A stretch of DNA of 64,000 nt from Saccharothrix violaceirubra (lineage in GTDB: Bacteria; Actinomycetota; Actinomycetes; Mycobacteriales; Pseudonocardiaceae): positions 4,464,001 through 4,528,000 of the forward strand of contig NZ_JACHJS010000001.1 of the NCBI RefSeq assembly GCF_014203755.1. The letters run 5' to 3'. The notes beneath the pieces were generated by a model. It searched no databases and was not told the origin of the DNA. It saw only the letters and a program-made list of their open reading frames with translations. The stretch's first letter is position 1, and each line of letters begins with the position of its first letter. A program made the translations under genes and the position numbers. This document shows, in pieces, positions 8,937 to 21,509 of the stretch.

Positions 8937-9800
8937 ATGAGCACCTCTGGTCCGGGCCGCGGTCGCGACGACTTGGGACGCGCGCTGTTGGCCCAGCACC
9001 CTCGTGGCGAGCAATGGCGCCAGCTCGATGTGACCATCGCCAACCTGACCTTCGATCAGATCACCCGTATGGGCTCCCTTGGTGAGGAGCACGCCTCCGA
9101 TCGCCAGGCGGTTCGAGACAGGATCATCGCCGGGATCACCGACCCCGAGCTGGCCGGGCGGCTCGCCTCACGGTGGATCCGATGGAAGGACACCTTCGGG
9201 CTGCCGATGCCCGCCGAACTCGACGACCCAATCGCGGTGCTGCACCACCCCTACGTGCTGGCTCGGCAGGCTGCACCAAACCACTCCGGCTGGCACAAGG
9301 TGGTCCTGCCCGTGTTCGACGCCGGACTGGCGATCGCAGCGGCAGGCCACGACGACGAGGGAGTCGCCGACTACGAATTGCTCACCGCACCGTGGCGACA
9401 GACGTGCCTGCCCTCGCGATACACCGCAACTAGCGCCTACGGCCCTCGCAGCCAAGCCGCGCTGCGAGTCCTGCGCCATGCCGAAGTCACGTCGGCGACG
9501 GTTGTGCGCCGGATGGGCCGAGCGTGCGCCGCAATCGACGAGCAACACTGGGAAGCGGCGTGTGCCGCAGTCACCGAGGCATCAATCGCGTGGGGGTTCC
9601 CGCTCCGGGCGCGTTGCCTGTACTGGGAGACCGTTCCAGCCGCCGAAGACGCAGTCGGCGAGTCACCTACGGACACGTCGATCGTCAACGCACTGTGGGG
9701 CGCGGCAATCTCGCAGGCGTTTGCCGGACGACTCGACTCCGACACCAGCGCGCTGTTGGCCAGCCCGTGGCGGACGGCAGGACTTCCGCTCCCTGGATGA
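8937..9800 (+). CDS. Hypothetical protein
   Basis: A soluble 287-residue protein starting MSTSGPGRGRDD at ATG 8937. Composition and codon use are normal for the organism, with tryptophan-rich motifs such as SRWIRWKDTFGLP and HSGWHKVVLPVFDAG and a helical C-terminal half. I do not recognise a family and see no catalytic motif. It is preceded by about 170 bases of non-coding DNA and divergent from the HAD gene. The frame extends upstream to 8100, but that part is antisense to the HAD gene and not protein-like, so the ATG at 8937 is preferred. Confidence 0.6.
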   Translation: MSTSGPGRGRDDLGRALLAQHPRGEQWRQLDVTIANLTFDQITRMGSLGEEHASDRQAVRDRIIAGITDPELAGRLASRWIRWKDTFGLPMPAELDDPIAVLHHPYVLARQAAPNHSGWHKVVLPVFDAGLAIAAAGHDDEGVADYELLTAPWRQTCLPSRYTATSAYGPRSQAALRVLRHAEVTSATVVRRMGRACAAIDEQHWEAACAAVTEASIAWGFPLRARCLYWETVPAAEDAVGESPTDTSIVNALWGAAISQAFAGRLDSDTSALLASPWRTAGLPLPG

Positions 9801-9877
9801 CCCACCTCGCCGCGCTCCACGGCAACGGTTAAGCCGAGCCCCTGCCTAACAGCGAGATCGTGGGCCCGGCGACGAGA

Positions 9878-10540
9878 TCACCCGGTGGGGTCGTAGGTGA
9901 GGACGAACCTGCTGTGGGTCTTGTCGATCGCGGGGCCCGCCAGTTCGCTGTCCGGAGTACCCGCCGGGTAGACGATGAGCGATGGCGTGTGCTGGTTCCG
10001 CTTGGGCGCCCAGGATCGGATCTCGTCGCAGAGGTACTCGGTCAGCTCGGAGGCGGCCGAACCGTGACCGATCGCGCCCAACTCCCAGCGCACCTCGTCG
10101 CCGGATTCCAGTCGGCGGGCGGTGAGGTAGACCAGCGTGTCGCCGTCGACCAGCGCCATGCGCCACCATCCCCTTACCGGGTCGCACACCTCGGGTGGGA
10201 CGTCGGCGTGGACCTTGATCCGGCACACGCGCGGGTCGGTGACGGTCAGGCGGAGCCAGAGCCCGTCATGCGACTCGTTCCTGCCGATCGTGGTCCCGGA
10301 CCAGGCGGTGACCCGCGACTGGTCAAGCACCCCGCGCAGCGCATCGAGGTCCACGGCCTGATCGCGGTCCCAGTGGAGCGACACCAGCTCGTCGTCGGTG
10401 ATCGGACCGCTGAGTTCGCCCTCGCCGTCACCGACCAGGTACACGAAGCCGCACAGGTGGAGCGAGTCGGAGACCAGGCGGCCGTCGGTGTAGGTGAAGG
10501 CGACGCTGCGGCCTTGGCCGCGCCAGCGCAGTTCCCTATT
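9878..10540 (-). pseudogene. Hypothetical gene missing its start, cut by the recombinase element
   Basis: The frame is open from the stop at 9878 up to about 10540, and the sequence upstream of the first possible GTG (10444) still reads as protein: ELRWRGQGRSVAFTYTDGR and SDSLHLCGF. No start codon exists in frame before the recombinase gene begins on the other strand at 10543. The N-terminal end of this gene was therefore very likely removed when the element came in. Residues further on (WSGTTIGRNESHDGLWLRL, GWWRMALVDGDTL) look like a folded soluble protein of unknown family. Confidence 0.6.
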
Positions 10541-10542
10541 GA

Positions 10543-12153
10543 ATGTCCGTGTTGATCTACTTCGGGAGGGACGGTGGCGTGCCGGGCTGGCGGGTGTTCT
10601 GGGTGCCGCAGGATGCGGTGCGTGGTGGGGTGCGGCGAGCGATTTTGGCGGATTGGGCGGATCTGGCGGTGAGGGAGGACGAGGCGGGGGTACGAGCGGG
10701 GGATCCGATCTTCTTGTCGCCGGACCATCGCGTGGATCCGCTGTTGAGTCAGTACGGGCAGTCGAAGAGGTTCCGCGAGTACACGACGGAGACGCGGCGG
10801 AACTACGCCACGGACATCTGTTTGTTTCTGACGTTTCTGTCCGGTCGCGGTCGGGTGTGGACGGCGGCGACGGAGCGGGATGTGGAGGATTACGAGCATT
10901 GGCGCCGGTTCGCGGAGGGGAATCCTCACCGGGTCGGTGGCTCGAAGTGGGATCGAGAGCTGGCCGCGTTCGCCAGCTTGTACCGGTGGGCGGTCATCAA
11001 CCATTACGTGCGGCGCAGCCCGCTGGCGATGAAGCAGGTGGTGGGTCGTGAGGGCGCGGTGTTGACGGTGCCAGCAGCCAGGGCCAAGGATGCGCGGCCG
11101 AGCAATGTGCACTGGCTGACGCCGCGGACGTGGCGGCGGTGGATCGAGGTCGGGCTCCGTGGTCACTCCCGTGATGGGGCTCCGGAACCGGGTTGGGTGG
11201 GGCGGCTGGAGGACCGCAATGTCGCGTTCGTGCGGCTGTTGGTCACCTCAGGTTTGAGGCGGGCGGAGGGCGGGTCGTTGCTGACGTTCGAGGTGCCGGT
11301 GCGTCAGGTGGACGGTGCCCGCTACTACCGCGGCAAGGTTGCTGCCGAGGTGACGCGGTCGAAGAAGCCACGCACGTTCTACGTCGCCGCTGACGCGGTC
11401 GGGGAGATTGAGGCGTATGTGGAGTCCTCGCGGGCGTGGGTGGTGCGGCAGGCGCAGAAGAAGGGGCGTTACGACCGATTACGGGGCAGGCGGGTGGTTA
11501 CCGAGGTGACCAGGGGCCGCAAGCCGATGGTGCGCTGGCGTGACGAGACAGGCGTCACGGGTGAGCGGGCGCTGGATGATCTGACGGCACGGGAGCGGAT
11601 GCGGCTGTTCGCTGAGGGGCCGCGGGGGCTGGAGCCGTTATGGTTGTGGCTCAACGAGCAGGGCCTGCCGTTCCAGGTGCATTCCTGGGAGGGGGTGTTC
11701 ACCGCCGCGAACCGGCGCTGTGAGCGGGTGCTGACCCCGCCGAACCGGATGGGCTTCGACCCCCACCAGGTGTTCGCTCCGTACGCCACACCGCATTCGG
11801 CGCGGCACTCGTTCGCGCTGTTCATGTTGGTGGTGTTGAACACCTTCATGGATCTGAAGTACGGGTTAAGTCCGGAGGAGCGGCGGGATTTCCGGCAGCT
11901 GTACGGGGATCCGTGGTTCATGGTGCAGTGCTTGTTGGGGCACGCGTCGCGGGAGACCACTGTGGACCGGTACCTGGCGCCCGTGGCAGACCTGCAGCTG
12001 CGGTCGATGCTGGCCGGTGCTACCGAGGCTGCCGGCCCGACGGCGGCGCCGATGCCTGAGCTGGACGTGGTGTTCGCGCGGATCGCGCGCGAGTCGGAGG
12101 GCATCCAGGACCTCGACGATCGCATGTGGACTGCTGGCGGTGGGATCGCGTGA
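10543..12153 (+). CDS. Tyrosine recombinase, TnpA-like
   Basis: The enzyme cuts and rejoins DNA through a tyrosine intermediate. The C-terminal catalytic domain shows the R-HxxR-H-Y set: Arg in TSGLRRAEGG, His and Arg in PHSARHSFALF, and His plus the nucleophile Tyr in LLGHASRETTVDRYL. Residues about 60-165 are the SAM-like core-binding domain (YTTETRRNYATDI). At 536 aa it is longer than phage integrases and in the range of Tn554 TnpA. Start ATG 10543; only a weak ribosome site is seen. Its stop overlaps the next gene's GTG, so the three recombinase genes are translated together. Confidence 0.85.
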   Translation: MSVLIYFGRDGGVPGWRVFWVPQDAVRGGVRRAILADWADLAVREDEAGVRAGDPIFLSPDHRVDPLLSQYGQSKRFREYTTETRRNYATDICLFLTFLSGRGRVWTAATERDVEDYEHWRRFAEGNPHRVGGSKWDRELAAFASLYRWAVINHYVRRSPLAMKQVVGREGAVLTVPAARAKDARPSNVHWLTPRTWRRWIEVGLRGHSRDGAPEPGWVGRLEDRNVAFVRLLVTSGLRRAEGGSLLTFEVPVRQVDGARYYRGKVAAEVTRSKKPRTFYVAADAVGEIEAYVESSRAWVVRQAQKKGRYDRLRGRRVVTEVTRGRKPMVRWRDETGVTGERALDDLTARERMRLFAEGPRGLEPLWLWLNEQGLPFQVHSWEGVFTAANRRCERVLTPPNRMGFDPHQVFAPYATPHSARHSFALFMLVVLNTFMDLKYGLSPEERRDFRQLYGDPWFMVQCLLGHASRETTVDRYLAPVADLQLRSMLAGATEAAGPTAAPMPELDVVFARIARESEGIQDLDDRMWTAGGGIA

Positions 12154-13936
12154 GTCACAGCGTGAGTTCCCGTGCGAGTCGCCGTGGGCGCAGTGCGTCC
12201 CTGCCGTCGGCTGACCATGCCCGCCCGGAGTATGTCGCGCCGGATGGCCTGGTCGTGCATCACCACAACAGCGCTGGCCGGGTCAAGGAGTACGACTTCT
12301 CCACTCTGCCGGTCGCCGAGCCGATGCAGCGCTCGCTGGCCACGCTGTTCGCGGCCCGCTGCATACCGCGCCGGTGGACTGTGCACGCCAGTTCCACGAT
12401 GTACTGGCGGCAGCTGGAGATGTTCACGGCGTTCCTGTCCCGGCAGATGCGGCCACCGCGCGACGTAGACGAGCTGACCGCGAGTCTGATCGAACGTTGG
12501 CGGGAGCATGCGTTGGCCACTGTGGGTGGCTACACCACGTTCACCGCGGTGACGAGCCTGCTGCGCGGCGACCTCCGGCTGCAGACGGCGCCGGTCGCGG
12601 ACACGCTGTCCCGGCGCGCCCCGCGACCCCGCAGCGGAATTCAGTCCTACAGCGAGGCCGAGTTCGACCGGATCAAGCTCGCCGCTCGGCGGATGTTCCG
12701 TGCTGCGTTGCTGCGGATCGAGCACAACGCCGCCCACCTGCACCGCTGGCAGGCGGGCGAGTTCGTTGAGGACAGCCGCGACTGGGCGCTCGGTGAAGCC
12801 TTGGACGTCCTCGCCCGCACCGGCGATCTCATCCGCCACCCCGGCCACCGCACGAGAGGCGGGCAAGGCATCGTCTACAAGTACCGGAAGGCGTTCGGGG
12901 GCATGGCCGCGGCGGTGACGTGGCAGCGGCTGTTTCTGTCCAGCATGGAGGCCACCGCGCTCGGGGTGCTGCTGCTGGCCGAGTTCGGTTGGAACCTCTC
13001 GGTGATCGACCGGGCCGCGATCCCGCGGGCGTTGCCCGACCCTGGGGAGGATGGCCGGCCGACGTACCGCATCCCGATCGAGAAACGGCGCTGCGGCGCG
13101 GGCCACTTCTACGAGACACGCAACGTCACCGACGACGGTGCCGCCTCGCCGGGCCGGCTGATCACCCACGCGTTGGCGGCTACCCGGTTTGCCCGCGCCA
13201 TCGTCGCAGACCGGTCGCCCGAAACCGATCTGCTGGTGGTGTGGCGCACGCACGTCGCCGGTCGGGAACGCGCCGACGGTGACCGGCAGCCCCCGGTAGG
13301 TCCGTTCCATTTCGGGGTTCATCGCGACGCCGGTGCACGGTGGGCCCGCACGGTGGGGTTGCGCGGATCGCCGTTTCAGCGGGGACGGCAGACGGTGAAC
13401 GCGCTCGACCGCCGTGAGCCGGGCCAAAACAGCCAGGACACGCACGACCGGCACTACGTGCTGGTCGACAAGCGAGTCCGGGCCGAGGCTGTCGCGATCG
13501 TCGCGGCCGGTGCGGAAGAAGCGACCGAGCACGCACGTCGAGCGGTGCTGGTGGCTGAACTCCAGGACGTGCCTGACCCCGGCGACGTGGAGACCGCGAC
13601 CGCGGACTGCGCCGACATCGAGCACAGCCCCTACCCGGCACCTGGCGGTGGTTCTGGTGGTCGTTGCGGGGCGTCGTTCCTGATGTGCCTGGGCTGCGTG
13701 AACGCCCGGATCCATCCCGGCCACCATCCTCGGCTCGCCCATCTGCACGACGCGGTGGGCAACCTGCGCTCCGTGCTGGCCCCGACCGTGTGGGAGGTGG
13801 ACTGGGGCGCGACCCACGCCCGCCTCGACGACCTGAAGACCAAGCTCGGCACCACCGGATGGACACGAGCGAAAGCCCAGCTCACCGACACCGACCGGGA
13901 ACTGATCGACCTCATGCTGACCGGAGACCTCGACTC

Positions 13937-13940
<4 letters not shown>
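12150..13940 (+). CDS. Recombinase-like protein, middle member of the trio
   Basis: This 596-residue protein lies between two tyrosine recombinases and overlaps both by 4 bases. An integrase-like N-terminal domain is plausible (MYWRQLEMFTAFLSRQM). The C-terminal half has NSQDTHDRHYVLVDKRV at about residue 435, which may hold the His and Tyr of a degenerate active site, but I cannot place the two arginines. Near the C-terminus a cysteine-rich patch (GGRCGASFLMCLGC) looks like a zinc-binding knuckle also seen in Tn554-type recombinases. Similar middle proteins occur in recombinase-trio elements. Whether it is catalytic or a structural partner cannot be decided here. Confidence 0.65.
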
Positions 13941-16548
<2,608 letters not shown>

Positions 16549-16598
16549 TCCCCGCCAGGGACGACCCGTACAGCCCTTCAGCCCGTGGTTTCGAACCC

Positions 16599-16740
16599 CC
16601 ACTGGCGTGCCAGTTCGAGTGCACCGGATTCGTGCCTGATCATCATGGTGGTGAGCCAGCGGTCGAACTGGGCGCCGCGGCGTGGCCGAGCGGCGCATGT
16701 TCTCGTGGGCCTCGCGCCGACATCGAGACGCCGCGATCCC
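16599..16740 (-). pseudogene. DUF305-like remnant, cut by the element
   Basis: In one minus-strand frame GAQFDRWLTTMMIRHESGALELARQ matches the DUF305 core, where the His pairs bind metal. Just upstream, another frame reads EAHENMRRSATP, the preceding part of the same domain, so there is a frameshift. After ELARQ the similarity stops dead near position 16600, next to the Tn554-like element. DUF305 proteins often accompany copper genes, and this fragment lies directly downstream of the CopD-like gene. The C-terminal end is not found elsewhere in the window. Confidence 0.4.
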
Positions 16741-16839
16741 ATTCGTTGGCGTGGTTGGTGGTGGATTCTCGCGCGTCCCGTTGCCCTGTTGGCCACGGGG
16801 GCGAACTGAACGATCTCCTCGCTCAGGGTTTGGCGTGGC

Positions 16840-17289
16840 TTAGTGCGCGGTGCTTTCGGCGAGCGCCGTGGCGAGCAGGATGACGCCGAGTGAGCCGACC
16901 AGTGCGGTGATGGAGGCGGCTCTGGCCTTGCCGGGCTGGTGCCTGGCTTGGGCGATGCCGTGCAGCGCTGCGGCGACCATCACGAGGGTGAACAGGAGCA
17001 GCTTGGCGGCCAGGATGCGGCCGTAGCCGGGCTGCAGGAGCGTGGCCCAGGTGACGCCGTGTTGCCAGGCCAGCAAGACGCCGGTGGTGACCTGGTTGGG
17101 CAGGAAGACCGCCATGGTGATGATCGCGAATCGCTTGCCGACGGTGCGCAGCATGCCGGCTCGATCGTCCGCGGAGAGCATGCGGCGCACGGGCGGGAGC
17201 ACCACGATGGTGATGGTCAACTGTCCGCCGACCCAGATGATGGCGCCGAGGACGTGCAGAAACCGCACGATGGTCCAGATGTCGATCAC
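16840..17289 (-). CDS. CopD-like membrane protein
   Basis: A 149-residue integral membrane protein with four likely helices: residues about 5-30 (TIVRFLHVLGAIIWVGGQ), 45-70, 85-105 and 120-145. The first helix carries the His-x-x-x-x-x-Trp-x-Gly-Gly pattern of the CopD/DUF2269-type family, some of which move copper or bind heme. Its GTG (17289) overlaps the nitrite reductase stop by 4 bases, so the two are translated together. The likely role is copper delivery or electron transfer for the nitrite reductase; this is inferred from position. Confidence 0.7.
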   Translation of the reverse strand: MIDIWTIVRFLHVLGAIIWVGGQLTITIVVLPPVRRMLSADDRAGMLRTVGKRFAIITMAVFLPNQVTTGVLLAWQHGVTWATLLQPGYGRILAAKLLLFTLVMVAAALHGIAQARHQPGKARAASITALVGSLGVILLATALAESTAH

Positions 17290-19886
17290 CGGTGTTGCTC
17301 CGTGACGGTGAACAAGCCGTGGGCGCCGTTCTCGGCGTGGCGCATGTCGTGGTCGACGAAAGGGTAGTGGCCGGGTTCGGGGAAGGTGAGTTCGACGAAT
17401 CCGCCCTGGGCGGGGGCGAGGTCGAGGACCTGGGCGCCGCCAGCGGTCTCGGACGGGCGCAGCAGCCGGGCGCCCTCTTTGTAGACGGTGTCGAACTGGG
17501 CGCCGACGACGTGGAAGGCGGTGCTGTCGCCGGGGCCGGCGTTGACCAGCCAGATTCGGATGCGTTGGCCGGGGTGGGCGGTGAGCGGGGCGTGGTCGTA
17601 CTGGGCGGCCATGCCGTTGAACATCCACCCGTCCGGTTGCCCGGCCTGGATTTTTCTGACCTGGTTGTCACTGCCGGGGGCGCCGAGGTAGAGCTGGGAG
17701 CTGACCATCAAGTACTCGTGGTCGACGGCGGGCAGATCGGGTGGGTCGATAATCACCGCGCCGTACATGCCGTTCGCGATGTGCTGGGACATGGGCATGG
17801 TGCTGCAGTGGTAGAGCCAGGCACCGGCGCGGGTCGCGGTGAACCGGTAGACCAGGCGCTCGCCGGGCCCGATGGTCCGCATCGGACCGTCGGGAGCGAG
17901 GGCGCTGGCGTGGAAGTCCATGCCGTGGCCGATAGTGGTGTCGTTGATCAGGGTGATCTCGAACTGGTCGCCGACCCGCCCGTGCAGGGTGGGGCCGGGT
18001 ACGGTGCCGGGGCTGGTGTCGGCGAAGGTCCAGCGGCGTTCCCGTCGTCCGGGGGCGACCTCCAGGTCCTGTTCGGTGGCGCGCAGTTCGATCCGGTGCA
18101 GCGTGGCGGTCGTGGGGGCGAGGGTGGCGTCGCGGGGTACCCAACCGGGCGTCGGGTCGGCGGCCAGGTCGAGACCCGCGGTTGGCGCGGTGTCGCTGTT
18201 GTTGCCGTTGTCGTCGCTGTGGCTGTCCGGGGTGGTGTGCTGGTGGTCGCTTGGGGTGCGGATGGTCATGGTCATTCCGGCGGCGCGGTGTCCGGCCACG
18301 GTGCACCAGGCGTGCCGGGTCTCGCCCACTGGTCCGACGTCCAGCAGCGCGGTTTCGCCGTGGTGGAGCCGGGGTGTGTGCTGGCCGGTGTCCAGTCGCA
18401 GGTCGTGCGGCATCGCTTCCTGGTTGGTCACCCGCAGCACGAGGCGGGTACCGGCCGGGACGTCCACGGTGTCTGGGTGTACTCGCATCCCGGTCAGCGT
18501 CACCTCGACCGTGTGCGTCGGCGCGGAGACCGGGGCCGTGGCGGTGGTGTCCTGTCCGCTGCCGGCCACGGCCACGGCAAGCGCCACGGCGATCAGCCCG
18601 GCGAGGACCCCGCTGGTGGTGCCGTGGGCCTGCTTCTGGGCGGGTTCGAGGGGGAAGGCGCCGCGCCGCGCTACTGGGATCGCCACGCGCAACGCCAGCA
18701 CGAGGAAGGTCGCGACGCTGAGCGCGGCCAGAGCCCATCCCAGCTGCGGCAGCGGGCTCGGCAAGCCGACGGCGACCAGCGGGACCGCGAGGTTCGCGGC
18801 GATGAGCCGCAGCTGCCAGCCGCGGGCGAGGATGTCGGCGATGGCTCTGTGTTCGGCCGGGCCACGCCCGAGCACGACCGGCAACAGCTTGGTGAGGGCG
18901 CCGACGAGCACCTGGGCGGCGAACCCGACGGCCAGAACCGGCATCACCGTGGTGACCACGCCGGGGAGGTCCTCGACGGACCCGGCGACGAGCAGGCGGA
19001 CGGCGTCGAGGAGCACGGAGATGCCGAGCCAGGCAGTGGCGGCGGCGAGCATCCACGCCGCCGGTCCGTGCGGTGTGGTGGCGGGTCGCAGGGGGATGAT
19101 CGTCAGGACGATCCCGGCCGTGTAGCAGAGCAGACCGGCGACGGTCACCCACACGGTCGCGGTCAGCATGCCGGCGACAGCGGCCAGTAGCCCCGCCGCG
19201 AGTGTCGGCAGCGCGCGGCGCGCGGCGGTCAGGGTGCTGTCGGTGATGCGGGTTCCGGTCGTGGTCGGCCACAGCGTGAACAGCGTGCCCAGGACGGACA
19301 GCCCGACCCAGCCCAGCAGGGTGAGATGCACGTGCGCGGTCCACAGCCGGACGTACCACTGGGCGGCTCCGATCGCCAGCGCGGCGCCCGACAGCGCCCC
19401 GAGGACCAGTGCGGCGCTCGCGGCTGTGTAGTAGCCGACCAGGTAGCCGAAGCGCCCTGGCAGGGCGGTGCGCGTCATCCGGAACAGGGCGATGGTGTGC
19501 ACGGTCGCGATGACCGCGACACCCGCCCCGCCCGCCCCGGCCACGACCGTGGCGTCGGCGGCGACTCCGATGAGCGCGGCGGTGATGAACAGGTTCAGCA
19601 CCGTCAGTCCGAGCGCGAGCCGCCGCGGCGGAGGACCGGGCACGCGACACAGCGTCACGACGAAGTGCTCCGACCAGATCACGATCGCGTTGGTGACCGC
19701 CCCGAGCAGCAGTGCGTGCAGTGCTACCCAGACCGGCAGGCCGAGCACGTCGTGCACGGCCAGCAGGGCGACGGCCAGCGCGAGCCAGCCGAGCACCACG
19801 ATGTTGGCCCACACGAACACCGATCCCCGCGGACCGCTCCGGCGGCCCCGCGCCGGGGGCGGGATGAGGTCAACGAACTGCGTCAC
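17286..19886 (-). CDS. nirK: Copper nitrite reductase fused to an N-terminal membrane domain
   Basis: NirK reduces nitrite to nitric oxide at a type 1/type 2 copper pair. Residues about 1-440 are about twelve hydrophobic helices. A single cupredoxin follows (about 455-540, HTVEVTLTGMRVHPD to HAWCTVAGHRAAGMTM, with His, Cys, His and Met as a type 1 site). A 50-residue linker rich in His, Asp and Thr comes next, then the two-domain nitrite reductase. There HGMDFHAS holds type 2 ligands and WLYHCSTMPMSQHIANGM the type 1 Cys, His and Met. NirK with extra N-terminal domains is known in actinobacteria. GTG 19886, preceded by ggggag five bases away, is taken as start. CopD overlaps downstream and NarK diverges upstream. 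Confidence 0.85.
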   Translation of the reverse strand: MTQFVDLIPPPARGRRSGPRGSVFVWANIVVLGWLALAVALLAVHDVLGLPVWVALHALLLGAVTNAIVIWSEHFVVTLCRVPGPPPRRLALGLTVLNLFITAALIGVAADATVVAGAGGAGVAVIATVHTIALFRMTRTALPGRFGYLVGYYTAASAALVLGALSGAALAIGAAQWYVRLWTAHVHLTLLGWVGLSVLGTLFTLWPTTTGTRITDSTLTAARRALPTLAAGLLAAVAGMLTATVWVTVAGLLCYTAGIVLTIIPLRPATTPHGPAAWMLAAATAWLGISVLLDAVRLLVAGSVEDLPGVVTTVMPVLAVGFAAQVLVGALTKLLPVVLGRGPAEHRAIADILARGWQLRLIAANLAVPLVAVGLPSPLPQLGWALAALSVATFLVLALRVAIPVARRGAFPLEPAQKQAHGTTSGVLAGLIAVALAVAVAGSGQDTTATAPVSAPTHTVEVTLTGMRVHPDTVDVPAGTRLVLRVTNQEAMPHDLRLDTGQHTPRLHHGETALLDVGPVGETRHAWCTVAGHRAAGMTMTIRTPSDHQHTTPDSHSDDNGNNSDTAPTAGLDLAADPTPGWVPRDATLAPTTATLHRIELRATEQDLEVAPGRRERRWTFADTSPGTVPGPTLHGRVGDQFEITLINDTTIGHGMDFHASALAPDGPMRTIGPGERLVYRFTATRAGAWLYHCSTMPMSQHIANGMYGAVIIDPPDLPAVDHEYLMVSSQLYLGAPGSDNQVRKIQAGQPDGWMFNGMAAQYDHAPLTAHPGQRIRIWLVNAGPGDSTAFHVVGAQFDTVYKEGARLLRPSETAGGAQVLDLAPAQGGFVELTFPEPGHYPFVDHDMRHAENGAHGLFTVTEQHR

Positions 19887-20177
19887 CGGAGCTCCCCACC
19901 GCGCCGACACTGCCCCGACCCGTGCCCGGACTGGTCCAGACGACAGGCCGTGATCCCGGCCTGGTGCGGCCCGCAGCGCGCCTGACCTGGCTTGTTACAC
20001 CCGGTTTGGTTCACGCGTTTCAGGGAACCCGGTGATCGTTGCGCCGGGTAGGGACGTTGGTCCTTTCGAGTACCAGTCCCTCGCCCCTATATCGGCCGTG
20101 GGTGGATGATCCACGCTGGAGACGCTCACCGACCGGTGGGGCAGACACGAGTGCGCAACCGAGGGCCGAGACCGCCG

Positions 20178-21509
20178 ATGACCTCGACACACCACACGAC
20201 GGGGAGAACGCCAGCAGTGCAGCAGCCGGGCTCCCGACCGATGACCTCCAGTGGCCCGCCGACCGGGAGCCCGCCGACGAGTTCACCAGCGAGTTCGTCG
20301 GCGACCGGGCGGCGGGTGGTGATGCTGAGCCTGGCCACGGTCGGGTTCGCGATCAACTTCTGGGCGTGGGCGCTGCTGAGCCCGCTCGGGCCGCTGTTCA
20401 AGGACTCCCTGGGATTGAGCGCGTTCCAGCAGGCCCTGCTGGTCGCCGTGCCCGTGGTGGTCGGGTCGGTGGGGCGGATCCCGGTGGGGGCGCTGACAGA
20501 CCGGTTCGGTGGGCGGGTGATGTTCCCGCTGATCTCGGCGGTCACGATCGTGCCGGTGCTGTTCCTCGGGCTCCTTGGGCATTCCTCATTGGTCGCGCTG
20601 CTCGTGGGTGGGTTCTTCCTCGGGCTGGGTGGTACTGCGTTCGCGGTGGGGGTGCCGTTCGTCAACGCCTGGTTCCCGCCCGAGCGGCGTGGGCTGGCGA
20701 TCGGGGTCTTCGGCGCGGGTATGGGCGGGACCGCGATCAGCGCCCTGACCACCGTGCGGTTGGTGGACACCGGCGGGGTGGCGACACCGTTCGTGGTGAC
20801 CGCGGTGGTGCTGGCCGTGTACGCGGTCGCCGCGGCCGTGCTGCTGCGGGACGCTCCGGGGCGGAGTGTGCCGACCGAGCCGGTGGCGCGCCGTCTGGCC
20901 GACACCGTGCGGCTGCCGGTGACCTGGCAGGCGTCCTGGTTGTACGCGGTGGCCTTCGGCGGGTATGTGGCGTTCTCGGTCTATCTGCCCGCCTATCTCA
21001 AGACCGCCTACGGGCTGGCCCAGGCCGACGCGGCCAACCGGATGGCCGGGTTCGTGCTGCTCGCCGTGGTGCTGCGCCCGGTCGGTGGCTGGTTGTCCGA
21101 CCGGTTCGGCCCGATCCGGGTACTGGTGGCCGTCTTCGCGGTGGTCACCGCCGGTGCGGCGGTGCAGGCGTTCACCCCGCCGTTGATGCCGGTGGGCACG
21201 ATCGCGTTCCTGTCCATGGCCGCCGCGCTCGGCGCGGGCAGCGGTGCGGTGTTCGCGCTGGTCGCGCTGCTGGCGCCAGGGAACAAGGTCGGCTCGGTCA
21301 CCGGCGTGGTCGGCGCGGCCGGCGGCCTGGGCGGGTTCATCCCGCCACTGGTGATGGGCGCCCTCTACGGCGCGTTCAGCTCCTACGCGCTCGGGCTGGC
21401 CGCGCTGGCCGTGGTCGCCGCCATCACCCTCGCGTTCACGATGACCACCGTGCGGCGCTCGCTGCACGCCCACCAGCCTGGCGAATCGGCGGGAGCACGA
21501 CGTGTGTGA
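20178..21509 (+). CDS. narK: Nitrate/nitrite transporter, NarK family
   Basis: A major-facilitator protein of 443 residues with about twelve helices. The first helix region SLATVGFAINFWAWALLSP and the NarK signature region GGTAFAVGVPFVNAWFPP are as in nitrate/nitrite porters; GMGGTAIS and GAAGGLGGFIPP match the glycine-rich nitrate signature motifs of helices 5 and 11. It imports nitrate and/or exports nitrite across the cell membrane for the NarGHI enzyme. ATG 20178 is chosen; ATG 20241, nearer the first helix, is possible. It lies upstream of narGHJI on the same strand and diverges from nirK, with about 290 bases between. Confidence 0.85.
   Translation: MTSTHHTTGRTPAVQQPGSRPMTSSGPPTGSPPTSSPASSSATGRRVVMLSLATVGFAINFWAWALLSPLGPLFKDSLGLSAFQQALLVAVPVVVGSVGRIPVGALTDRFGGRVMFPLISAVTIVPVLFLGLLGHSSLVALLVGGFFLGLGGTAFAVGVPFVNAWFPPERRGLAIGVFGAGMGGTAISALTTVRLVDTGGVATPFVVTAVVLAVYAVAAAVLLRDAPGRSVPTEPVARRLADTVRLPVTWQASWLYAVAFGGYVAFSVYLPAYLKTAYGLAQADAANRMAGFVLLAVVLRPVGGWLSDRFGPIRVLVAVFAVVTAGAAVQAFTPPLMPVGTIAFLSMAAALGAGSGAVFALVALLAPGNKVGSVTGVVGAAGGLGGFIPPLVMGALYGAFSSYALGLAALAVVAAITLAFTMTTVRRSLHAHQPGESAGARRV

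Noticed and set aside
16570..16640. A T-arm-like sequence (ggtttcgaaccccc) suggested a tRNA 3' end used as an attachment site
   Set aside because: The arms do not pair fully, no anticodon or D arm fits on either strand, and the stretch reads better as the DUF305 remnant.
17292..19190. Long plus-strand frame of over 600 codons
   Set aside because: It is the antisense of the nitrite reductase gene, has Gly/Val/Ala-rich shadow composition and no ribosome site.
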